In this document: piece by piece, positions 7,419 to 18,590 of the stretch
How positions within the stretch are numbered: position 1 is the first letter of the stretch
Layout: each line of letters opens with the position of its first letter
Assembly (NCBI GenBank): GCA_018262455.1
Contig: JAGSPR010000035.1
Span: forward strand, 1-26,471
Direction of reading: 5' to 3'
Source: Deltaproteobacteria bacterium
Lineage (GTDB): Bacteria > Myxococcota > Polyangia > Haliangiales > Haliangiaceae
DNA: 26,471 nucleotides
Notes under the pieces: model-generated
The model's database searches: none
What the model saw: only the letters and a program-made list of their open reading frames with translations
Told to the model about the DNA's origin: nothing
Program-made: the position numbers and the translations under genes

Positions 7419-8504
7419 TCACCTGGCGCTGAGATAGCCGTCCGCGGACAGCAGCTCGGCGGTCAGCACCGCACCACCGGCTGCGCCGCGCACCGTGTTG
7501 TGCGACAGCGCGACGAACCGCCAGTCGAACACCGAGTCGGGGCGCAGCCGACCGATCGAGATCGCCTGGCCGCGTCCGAGATCGCGGTCGAGCTTCGTCT
7601 GGGGGCGGGCATCGTCCTCCATGTAGTGAAGAAACGGCTGAGGTGCGCTGGGCAGCCCGAGGGTCTGCGGTCGTCCCGCGTACTCCTTCCACGCCGACAG
7701 GATCTGATCGCGCGATGGCTTGCGCTCGAACGCGACGAACACCGCCGCCATGTGACCGTCCGACACCGGCACGCGCAGACATTGCGCCGTGATCGCGGGT
7801 GTCGTCGCCTTCTCGATCTTGCCGTCGCGGATCGTGCCCCAGATCTTGAGCGGCTCTTGCTCGCTCTTCTCTTCCTCACCCTTGATGAACGGGATCACGT
7901 TGTCGACCATCTCCGGCCACGTGTCGAGCGTCTTGCCGGCGCCGGACACCGCCTGGTACGTGCAGACAGCGAGCCGCTGGGGCCCGAACGAACGCAGCGG
8001 GTGGATCGCGGGCACGTAGCTCTGGATCGAGCAGTTCGGTTTGACGGCCACGAACCCGCGCTTCGTTCCGAGCCGGCGGCGCTGAGCGGCGATGATGCTC
8101 GCGTGATCCGGGTTGATCTCGGGAAGGATCATGGGCACGTCAGGGGTCCAGCGGTGCGCCGAGTTGTTCGAGATCACCGGCGTCTCGGCCCGCGCGTAGT
8201 CGTCCTCGAGCTTGGCCGTCAGGTCCTTGGCCATGTCGACCGCGCAGAACACGAAGTCGACCGAGCTGGCGATCCGGGTGACGTCAGCGGCGTCGCTCAC
8301 GGTCATCGCGGCCATCGTGGACGGGATCGGCACGGGCATCGTCCAGCGGCCCGCCACGGCATCGGCGTACGCCTTGCCGGCCGAGCTGGGGCTTGCCCCC
8401 AGGGCCGCGACCTCGAACCAAGGGTGCTCCGCGAGCAGGGCCAGGAACCGCTGACCGACCATGCCGGTTGCTCCCAGGACTCCGACTTTCAGTCTGTTCG
8501 CCAT
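7419..8504 (-). CDS. asd: aspartate-semialdehyde dehydrogenase, fungal/archaeal type
   Basis: This 361-residue enzyme reduces aspartyl phosphate to aspartate semialdehyde with NADPH, the branch point to lysine/diaminopimelate, threonine and methionine. The NADP-binding motif GATGMVGQRF is at 11-20. The catalytic cysteine is Cys158 in KPNCSIQ. The active-site histidine is His251 in RVPVSDGH. QAVSGAG (184-190) and the terminal SHNTVRGAAGG follow. It resembles the yeast Hom2/archaeal class (SNCST, SGAG, GEE, VSDGH, SHNT-GAAG) rather than the E. coli class (GNCTVS). The ATG at 8504 has TAGAAA (8511-8516 on this strand) 6 nt upstream and no Shine-Dalgarno, so a leaderless start is possible. It diverges from the SET gene across 87 bp. 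Confidence 0.95.
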   Translation of the reverse strand: MANRLKVGVLGATGMVGQRFLALLAEHPWFEVAALGASPSSAGKAYADAVAGRWTMPVPIPSTMAAMTVSDAADVTRIASSVDFVFCAVDMAKDLTAKLEDDYARAETPVISNNSAHRWTPDVPMILPEINPDHASIIAAQRRRLGTKRGFVAVKPNCSIQSYVPAIHPLRSFGPQRLAVCTYQAVSGAGKTLDTWPEMVDNVIPFIKGEEEKSEQEPLKIWGTIRDGKIEKATTPAITAQCLRVPVSDGHMAAVFVAFERKPSRDQILSAWKEYAGRPQTLGLPSAPQPFLHYMEDDARPQTKLDRDLGRGQAISIGRLRPDSVFDWRFVALSHNTVRGAAGGAVLTAELLSADGYLSAR

Positions 8505-8555
8505 CCGCCGTTTCTAGCAGATGTCGAACGCGGTACGTGATCCTCACTCCAGGGC

Positions 8556-8583
8556 TTGCGGTCTGCCGCGCGATCGAAATAAT
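8556..8583 (+). promoter_or_regulatory. putative promoter of the SET-domain gene (leaderless)
   Basis: TTGCGG (8556-8561), 16 nt of spacer, then AATAAT (8578-8583), one mismatch from TATAAT. The ATG at 8592 comes 8 nt later and no Shine-Dalgarno lies between, so the transcript would start at or within one or two bases of the start codon. Confidence 0.45.
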
Positions 8584-8591
8584 CACGCCCG

Positions 8592-9086
8592 ATGCCACCG
8601 CTCGATGGTCTCCGTGTCGTGTTGTCGAAGATCCATGGCTACGGAGTCATCACCACCCGCCCATTCGCCCAGGGTGAGGTGGTGTGCTTCGGGGATGGCG
8701 TGCTCTACACGCCGAACGACGAGTTCGACGATACGTACTCGCTGATCCTCTCCGGCGAGGGCTCCGGGATCCACGACACGTTGTTCTGGGATCTCGCGTG
8801 CCAGACCCGGTGGTTCAACCATTCGTGCGATCCCAACACCGACGTCAATACGCGCTGGGATAGCGAAGCGAACACGGTCCGCGCGTGGTGGGTCTGTCTG
8901 CGCGACATCCCGGAGGGTGAAGAAATCACGTACGACTACGGGTTCGCCGCCGAGGTCGCGGAGCCCTGTGCATGCGGCGCGGACCTGTGTCGCGGCGTCA
9001 TTGTCGACGAAGACCCGGCCGAGCAGGCGAAGCTGTCCGAGCGGCTCCGTCAGCTGCTCCGGGGCACCGAGCGAGCGGCCTCGTGA
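8592..9086 (+). CDS. SET-domain lysine methyltransferase-like protein with post-SET zinc motif
   Basis: This 164-residue protein is essentially one SET domain. It carries the SAM-binding G-Y-G of KIHGYGVITT (residues 16-18), the pseudoknot motif NHSCDPN (76-82), and EEITYDYGF (110-118) with the catalytic-pocket Tyr. A post-SET-like CACGADLCRG (Cys126, Cys128, Cys133) can bind zinc together with Cys79. All elements needed for S-adenosylmethionine-dependent lysine methylation are present. SET proteins are typical of eukaryotic chromatin but also occur in some bacteria. The substrate is unknown; candidates are a DNA-binding protein, a ribosomal protein, or the product of the next gene, phosphofructokinase, only 16 nt downstream (inference from context). 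Confidence 0.9.
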   Translation: MPPLDGLRVVLSKIHGYGVITTRPFAQGEVVCFGDGVLYTPNDEFDDTYSLILSGEGSGIHDTLFWDLACQTRWFNHSCDPNTDVNTRWDSEANTVRAWWVCLRDIPEGEEITYDYGFAAEVAEPCACGADLCRGVIVDEDPAEQAKLSERLRQLLRGTERAAS

Positions 9087-9102
9087 GCGAAGCAGGACAA
9101 CC

Positions 9103-10191
9103 ATGAGCACCCGGATCGGCATCCTGACCGGAGGCGGCGACTGCCCCGGCCTCAACGGCGTGATCCGCGCGGTCACGCTCCACGCGCGCCAGACCTACGG
9201 CTGGGAGGTCGTGGGGATTCGCAACGGTTTCGAGGGGCTGTACGAAGAGGACTACACCGATCTGACGGCATCGACGGTGCAGCACTTGCTGCCGCGCGGC
9301 GGCACGATCCTCGGTTCGAGCAACCGTGCCAACCCGTTCGCATATCCGGTCAAGATCCCCGACGGCCGGATCGAGATCCACGACGTGTCGAGCCGCTGTC
9401 TCGCCAACCTGGCGAAGCTCGAGCTGCACGGCCTGATCGTCGTCGGTGGAGACGGCACGATGTCGTTCGGTCAGAAGTTCATCCAGCTCGGCGCCACCCG
9501 GATCGTCGGCGTTCCGAAGACGATCGATAACGATCTCGAGGCCACCGACTACACGGTGGGGTTTCAGACCGCGGTCGAGATCGTCGTCGGGGCGCTCGAG
9601 AGGCTACACACGACGGCCGAGAGCCACGAGCGGATCATGATCGTCGAAGTGATGGGCCGGTACGCGGGCTGGATCGCGCTGACCTCGGGCCTTGCCGGTG
9701 GTGCGCACGTCGTGCTGATCCCGGAGATCGATTACGACATCGATCGCGTGATCGACGCGTTTCACCGCCGCCATGGACGCGGGGTCAGCTACTCGCTGGT
9801 CGTGGTCGCCGAAGGTGCCAAGCCCAAGGGCGGTGCGCTGTCCGTGGCCACCCCGGGCGATGCCACTCGCCAGGAGGTGCTAGGTGGGGCAGGGCAGCGG
9901 CTCGCCGAGCTGATCACCGCGCGGACGGAGTACGAGGTCCGCTCGACGGTGCTCGGTCACGTCCAGCGCGGCGGCGCGCCGTGCGCGTTCGATCGCGAGC
10001 TGGCGACGCGGTTCGGGGTCCGTGCCGTCGAGCTGATCGCCGAGGGCAAGTTCGGTCACGTCGCCGCGATGGAGAACGGTCGGATCGTGGCACGGCCGAT
10101 CGAGAAGGCGGTCAAGAAGCTCAAGCTCGTGGACCCCGCCGGCGAGCTCGTTCGCACCGCCAAGGGCATCGGCATCGAGTTCGGCGGCTGA
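9103..10191 (+). CDS. pfkA: 6-phosphofructokinase
   Basis: This 362-residue enzyme phosphorylates fructose 6-phosphate in glycolysis. Motifs: GGGDCPGLN (10-18), GGDGT (115-119), PKTIDND (138-144) with the catalytic Asp, MGRYAGWIA, and a C-terminal HVQRGG. Gly118 in GGDG corresponds to E. coli Gly104, which favours ATP; pyrophosphate enzymes have Asp there. Lys139 in PKTIDND, however, is typical of the PPi-related and actinobacterial-like clade, where E. coli has Gly124. ATP-dependent, group III-like is the best reading. The ATG at 9103 is preceded by AGGA about 6 nt upstream. It follows the SET gene by 16 nt and is probably co-transcribed. An upstream in-frame extension reads into the SET gene and is not used. 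Confidence 0.94.
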   Translation: MSTRIGILTGGGDCPGLNGVIRAVTLHARQTYGWEVVGIRNGFEGLYEEDYTDLTASTVQHLLPRGGTILGSSNRANPFAYPVKIPDGRIEIHDVSSRCLANLAKLELHGLIVVGGDGTMSFGQKFIQLGATRIVGVPKTIDNDLEATDYTVGFQTAVEIVVGALERLHTTAESHERIMIVEVMGRYAGWIALTSGLAGGAHVVLIPEIDYDIDRVIDAFHRRHGRGVSYSLVVVAEGAKPKGGALSVATPGDATRQEVLGGAGQRLAELITARTEYEVRSTVLGHVQRGGAPCAFDRELATRFGVRAVELIAEGKFGHVAAMENGRIVARPIEKAVKKLKLVDPAGELVRTAKGIGIEFGG

Positions 10192-10223
10192 CGCCGCGGG
10201 CGAGGGTGTGAGAGCCTTGCGCG

Positions 10224-11267
10224 ATGTCCGATCTCGTCGCGCCTGCCAGTCCGAGCCCGCGCATCGCGTCCTGGGACCACCCACTTGCCGAGCCCAACAT
10301 CGAGGACGCATCGATCGTCCACAAGCTCGCCGCGCTCGCACGTGTGCCAGGCCTGGGGCGAGTCGAGACGGCATACCGGCAGCGGTTTCGGCTCAAGAGC
10401 TGGCAGTACATGACCGCGGTCAGCGACGACCTGTTCGTCGCGTTCGCCGTCGGTACGGCCGGGTTCGCGAGCAACGGCTTTGTCTATGCGGCCGAGCTCC
10501 CGAGCGGGCGGGTCCACGAGCGGTTCGCGATCACGCCGTTGACTTTCGGGACGAAGGTCGCGCCGTCGAGCACCGCCGGCGAACACCGGTTCGCCACGCG
10601 CGGGATGCGGGTCGAGATCGAGAACCGCGAGGCCGGGCGGCGGTTCACGGCGCGGCTCGGGGCGCGGACCTCGGCGGGCGGACAGCTAGAGGGTGAGCTC
10701 GAGCTCGCGAGCGGGGCCGCTGACGATCACCACGCAGTCTGCATCCCGCTCCCCGGCGGTCGGTGGAACTACACCCACAAGTTCGCGGCGTTCTCGGTGA
10801 CCGGCCACGTCACGATCGATGGGCGCCGCTTCACGTTCGCGCCGGCCAGGTCGTTCGGCACCATGGACTTCACGAAGATGTACGCGCTGCGGCACGCAGT
10901 CTGGCGATGGGTCGCGCTGTGCGGCAAGAGTCGCCAGGGAGCGGTGATCGGGCTCAACCTCGTTGACCCGACGCCGGTCGCCCCGATCTCCGAAAACGCC
11001 TTGTGGATCGACGGTCGCTGCGAGCCGCTCGCAAACGTCCAGCTTGCCCCCTCGCCGGGGTCAGGCTGGCACGCCTCCGCCGACAGCGTCGATCTCTCGA
11101 TGCGCGAGATCTCCCACGTCGCCCAGCAGCTCGATCTGCCCCTGGTCCGCAATCGGTTGCGTCACGTCGTCGGATCATTCTCGGGTCGTGTGCGTACCGC
11201 GAGCGGGCATGTCCACGATCTCGATTCGATCGTGGGCATCGCCGAGGACTACGACGCCTGGTGGTGA
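10224..11267 (+). CDS. DUF2804-family protein
   Basis: This 347-residue protein has the pattern I associate with DUF2804: an N-terminal segment leading to WQYMTAVSDDLFVAFAV, a mid-region W-N-Y-T-H-K, a conserved D-F-T-K-x-Y-A-L-R-H-x-V-W-R-W-V stretch, INLVDP-like GLNLVDPT, and the terminal AEDYDAWW. The family is beta-rich and lipocalin/hydroxyneurosporene-synthase-like in appearance; its biochemical function is not established to my knowledge. There is no signal peptide or TM segment. ATG at 10224 lies 32 nt after the pfk stop, with GAGGGTGTGAGAG upstream as a loose Shine-Dalgarno, so it may belong to the same transcript. The family assignment is from memory of its motifs. Confidence 0.75.
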   Translation: MSDLVAPASPSPRIASWDHPLAEPNIEDASIVHKLAALARVPGLGRVETAYRQRFRLKSWQYMTAVSDDLFVAFAVGTAGFASNGFVYAAELPSGRVHERFAITPLTFGTKVAPSSTAGEHRFATRGMRVEIENREAGRRFTARLGARTSAGGQLEGELELASGAADDHHAVCIPLPGGRWNYTHKFAAFSVTGHVTIDGRRFTFAPARSFGTMDFTKMYALRHAVWRWVALCGKSRQGAVIGLNLVDPTPVAPISENALWIDGRCEPLANVQLAPSPGSGWHASADSVDLSMREISHVAQQLDLPLVRNRLRHVVGSFSGRVRTASGHVHDLDSIVGIAEDYDAWW

Positions 11268-11292
11268 TGGCAGGTGGTAGGGTGCGCCGGCC

Positions 11293-11922
11293 ATGACCGA
11301 GCCCTCCACCCCGGACGAGCGGTCCGAGCTCGCGCATGCGGTGGCCGCCCGCGCCCAGGAGCTGCGGGTCGCCCGGCCCCCCGAGCGGCTCGAGGCCGAG
11401 GCCCGACTGCGCGCGATTCGCCGGCTCCGGTGGTCCCTGGTCACCGCCGGCGTGATCGTCTCGATCGGCCTCATCGTGTTCGTGATCGTGGTGGTGCGCG
11501 ACAAGCCGGTGAACGAATGCCTGACGATGCTGGGCCCGCTCCCCGCGACCGAGCAGCTGGTCGGCTACCCGCTGCGGATCGACGAAGGCATCGCCGGGGA
11601 GCGCGACTGCGATGTCCGCGTGTGGCAGCGGGATCGGATCGACCATCCCGGCGCGCCGGTGATCGTGATCGAGAACAAGCACGTCAACAACTACGAACGG
11701 GTGCGCGCGGATCTCGAAGGCAAGCCGTTCAGCGGCAGCGAGACCCTGACTCTGCCCGTCGGCGAGGCGCTGCTGTTCATCGCCGGCGCCGGGGCGACGC
11801 AGCATGCGGTCGTGTTCCGGCACGGCGACATCGTGACCGAGCTGCTGCTCGACGGACGCGCGTTCGATCTCGCGAAGGCGAAGTCGTTCGCGGCGGCGGT
11901 CGCCGCCCGCGCGACGCCTTGA
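11293..11922 (+). CDS. hypothetical single-pass membrane protein
   Basis: This 209-residue protein has a charged N-terminal region (1-46, with a helix rich in Ala, Arg and Glu at 12-45), one strong transmembrane segment at about 47-68 (WSLVTAGVIVSIGLIVFVIVVV) and an extracytoplasmic domain of about 140 residues. Positive residues before the segment (RAIRRLR) predict N-in topology. The outer domain has two cysteines (in NECLTM and RDCDVRV) that could form a disulfide. I do not recognise the family. The start is 25 nt after the DUF2804 gene. TAGGGT (11278-11283) lies 9 nt upstream of the ATG and could be a -10 box, though no -35 is evident and the AGGG could instead act as a distant ribosome site. 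It converges with the kinase gene, 9 nt between stops. Confidence 0.8.
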   Translation: MTEPSTPDERSELAHAVAARAQELRVARPPERLEAEARLRAIRRLRWSLVTAGVIVSIGLIVFVIVVVRDKPVNECLTMLGPLPATEQLVGYPLRIDEGIAGERDCDVRVWQRDRIDHPGAPVIVIENKHVNNYERVRADLEGKPFSGSETLTLPVGEALLFIAGAGATQHAVVFRHGDIVTELLLDGRAFDLAKAKSFAAAVAARATP

Positions 11923-11931
11923 ACCCTGGGC

Positions 11932-14316
<2,385 letters not shown>

Positions 14317-14440
14317 CAGTGAGCGATCATACCCAAATCGGCGGCGATGCGCTGGTCCGGCCAGCGATCAGCGCCCGACGACTGGCTCTGCGACAAGGAC
14401 CGAGCGGCCCAGACCAGGCGCGAAGGCCGGGTCGACGCCC
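14317..14440. other. 124-bp gap between ABC exporter and kinase genes
   Basis: It holds the kinase -10 candidate and a short perfect hairpin at 14350-14366 (CGCTGG, 5-nt loop, CCAGCG). There is no T-run after the hairpin on either strand, so it is only a weak candidate for a transcript end of the exporter operon. No ORF of its own is supported. Confidence 0.35.
14326..14331 (-). promoter_or_regulatory. putative -10 element for the hybrid kinase
   Basis: TATGAT on the - strand is one mismatch from TATAAT and lies 9 nt before the kinase ATG, with no Shine-Dalgarno in between. No clear -35 hexamer is seen at 16-18 nt, so the promoter might rely on an activator, or the match may be chance. Confidence 0.35.
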
Positions 14441-16267
<1,827 letters not shown>

Positions 16268-16272
16268 GGCCA

Positions 16273-18117
16273 CTACACGGCCTCCTGGCGCGTGCGCACG
16301 GCGCTGGGATCGGTATCGAGCTGGGTCCGGTACAGCTCGCTGTAGAGCCCGCCGTGCGCGAGCAGCTGCTCGTGAGTGCCGCGCGCGACGATCTTGCCCT
16401 GATCGAGGACGACGATCTGATCGGCATCCTTGATCGCGGCGACGCGGTGAGAGATCAGGACCGCGGTCCGTCCGTGCATCACGGCGCGCAGGTTCTTCAG
16501 GATCTTGCGCTCGGTCTCGGCGTCGACCGATGACAGCGAATCGTCGAGCACGAGCAGGCGCGGGGCGGCAGCGAGCGCGCGGGCGAGCGCGACGCGCTGG
16601 CGCTGACCGCCCGACAGCGTGATGCCACGCTCGCCGACGATCGTGCCGAGCCCCTCCGGCATCCCCGAGAGATCGCGATCGAGCCCGGCAGCAGTCGTCG
16701 CCACGGCGACCTTCGGCTCGTTGACATCGACGTGGAGATCCGCGGCCTTGCCGACGCCGACCACCGTCTCGAGCTCCTTCGCGCGGGCCGCCGGGATCGC
16801 CGAGCCGCCGCCGTAGCCCATGGCGATGTTGTCCGCGATCGTCGTCGAGAACAGGAACGCCTCCTGGGGTGCGTAGCCGATCTGCGCGCGCAGCGACGCG
16901 AGTGGCAGGGTCGTGATGTCGCGACCGTCGATCAGCACCGCGCCTGGGGGCACCTGGACCAGGCGACACATCGCATCCACGAGCGTGCTCTTGCCGCTTC
17001 CCGTCCTGCCGACGATCGCCGTGATCGTGCCAGGCTCGAGCACCAGCTCGATGTCCTCGAGCAGCGCGCGGTCCTTGACCTTCACGGTGAGGTGCCTGAT
17101 CTCGACGCGCGCCGGCTTGTCGCTCGCCGGGAGCGGCAGCCCCTCGCCATCGGGGATCTCGGGCCGGGTCTGCTGGAGCTGGACGAGCCGGAACCACGAC
17201 GCCCGGCCGCGCTGGACGAGCGCGAGCATGAAGCCGAGCGTCAGCGTCGGCCACACGAGCCGCGCGAGGTAGCCCGAGAACGCGACGATCTCGCCCGTCG
17301 TCATGTCGCCGTGGATCAACGCGCGCCCGCCCGACAGGATCAGGATCGCCATCCCGAGCGCCGCGAGGGTGTTGAGCGAGGGTCCGAGCTGGATCCGGAC
17401 CTTCGCGGCTTCCATGTTCTGCTGCAGGAGCTTGCCGCTACTCTCCATGAAGCCCTTGCGCCGCACGTCCTCGAGCCCGTACGTCTTGATCACCTGGATC
17501 GCGCCGAGATCCTCCTGGATCCGGGACGATAGCGCGCCGAGCTCGGCCTGGACCCCGCGCATCGTCGAGTAGATCCGCTTGCTCATCGCCTGACCCACGA
17601 CGTAGATCAGCGGGAACGGCAGGATCGCCCACACCGTGACGATCGGATCGGTCACGATCATCATGCCGAGCACGGTCACGAACGCCACCACCGCGTTCGC
17701 GAGGTTGAGCAGCCCGGCGCCCCACATCGCGCGCACCGTCTGGACGTCGTTCGTCAGCCGCGACATCACGTCACCGGTCGGGTGATCGCGGTAGTAGCTC
17801 GGCGACAGCGTCATCAAGTGGCCGAACAGATCCGAGCGTAGATCGTACTCGGCCGCGCGGGCGGCGTTGAAGATCAGGATGCGCGACACGATCCGCGTGG
17901 CCGCCGTGGCTGCCGCGAACGCCGCCATCAGGACGACAAGGTGGACGATGTACGTGTCATCCTTGAGCGGGAGCGCGTCGACCGCCCGTCCCGTCATCAC
18001 GGGCACCCCGAGGTAGAACACGTTGGTGAGCACCAGCATCGCCACGCCCCACGCGAGCTGGCGGCGATACGGTTTCAGGTAACCGAGCGAAGAGCCCGCA
18101 CTCGTGCTCTCACTCAT
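16273..18117 (-). CDS. ABC exporter half-transporter, MdlA-like subunit with degenerate catalytic site
   Basis: This 614-residue half-transporter has a membrane domain at about 15-310 and an NBD at 335-600. Walker A GRTGSGKS is at 370-377, Q-loop APQEAFLF at 416-423, signature LSGGQ at 501-505 and H-loop His557. Walker B reads VLDDSLSSVD: Asp526 replaces the catalytic Glu, as in MdlA and other degenerate-site subunits of heterodimeric exporters. The standard LSGGQ here would complete the partner's active site. Between Q-loop and signature there is an unusual insertion of about 20 residues (463-480, VDVNEPKVAVATTAAG). I chose ATG 18117 (MSESTSAG) because it puts the usual short N-terminus before LGYLKPYRR. 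ATG 18165, adding 16 residues, is an alternative; neither has a good Shine-Dalgarno. Confidence 0.92.
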   Translation of the reverse strand: MSESTSAGSSLGYLKPYRRQLAWGVAMLVLTNVFYLGVPVMTGRAVDALPLKDDTYIVHLVVLMAAFAAATAATRIVSRILIFNAARAAEYDLRSDLFGHLMTLSPSYYRDHPTGDVMSRLTNDVQTVRAMWGAGLLNLANAVVAFVTVLGMMIVTDPIVTVWAILPFPLIYVVGQAMSKRIYSTMRGVQAELGALSSRIQEDLGAIQVIKTYGLEDVRRKGFMESSGKLLQQNMEAAKVRIQLGPSLNTLAALGMAILILSGGRALIHGDMTTGEIVAFSGYLARLVWPTLTLGFMLALVQRGRASWFRLVQLQQTRPEIPDGEGLPLPASDKPARVEIRHLTVKVKDRALLEDIELVLEPGTITAIVGRTGSGKSTLVDAMCRLVQVPPGAVLIDGRDITTLPLASLRAQIGYAPQEAFLFSTTIADNIAMGYGGGSAIPAARAKELETVVGVGKAADLHVDVNEPKVAVATTAAGLDRDLSGMPEGLGTIVGERGITLSGGQRQRVALARALAAAPRLLVLDDSLSSVDAETERKILKNLRAVMHGRTAVLISHRVAAIKDADQIVVLDQGKIVARGTHEQLLAHGGLYSELYRTQLDTDPSAVRTRQEAV

Positions 18118-18275
18118 AGAACCCGCAGTGGAGCGCGCGCCGCTGGACAGGCCACGCCACAACATTACCAGGTATCTTCGCCCGTTATGAGCCGTGGGCG
18201 CCTCGCCGATCAGGCAGCGATCGGCGCGCCCGGGGCACCGGCAAGCCCTCGCGGCCTGGGGCTCGCCGGCGCAGC

Positions 18276-18393
<118 letters not shown>

Positions 18394-18518
18394 CCAACGC
18401 TCCGAAACTTGCGGAGTCCGGGTGGTCAGGGCTCATGGCGCGGCGCCGAGGGGGAGGATTCATCGCACAGCCACCGCTCGGCGCGGGGTAACCCTGCGAA
18501 CGAATTGGGCCCCTGGCG

Positions 18519-18547
18519 TTGTGTCGCGATGGAGCGGTCGGTAGCAT
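18519..18547 (+). promoter_or_regulatory. sigma70-type promoter ahead of the giant TPR gene
   Basis: TTGTGT (18519-18524), 17 nt of spacer, then TAGCAT (18542-18547). It would start transcription near 18554, leaving a leader of about 37 nt before the ATG at 18591. A GTG (18554) sits exactly at the predicted transcript start. It opens a 14-codon frame that ends at 18598, inside the TPR gene start. Confidence 0.5.
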
Positions 18548-18590
18548 CGCAGAGTGACTCGCGCCCGTCTGCGGCGTGAGCGAACGGACC

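Noticed and set aside
14350..14366. 6-bp hairpin between exporter and kinase genes, considered as an intrinsic terminator
   Set aside because: There is no T-run on either side and the stem is short for a GC-rich genome, where such hairpins are common by chance.
16268..17254. N-terminal extension of the second exporter gene to a 937-residue frame
   Set aside because: The extra part is an out-of-frame reading of the upstream exporter NBD; ATG 16267, 5 nt after that gene's stop, gives a normal half-transporter length.
18398..18417. CTCCG/CGGAG hairpin just after the microsatellite
   Set aside because: It has a 5-bp stem and a 7-nt loop without a T-run, and is not distinguishable from chance.
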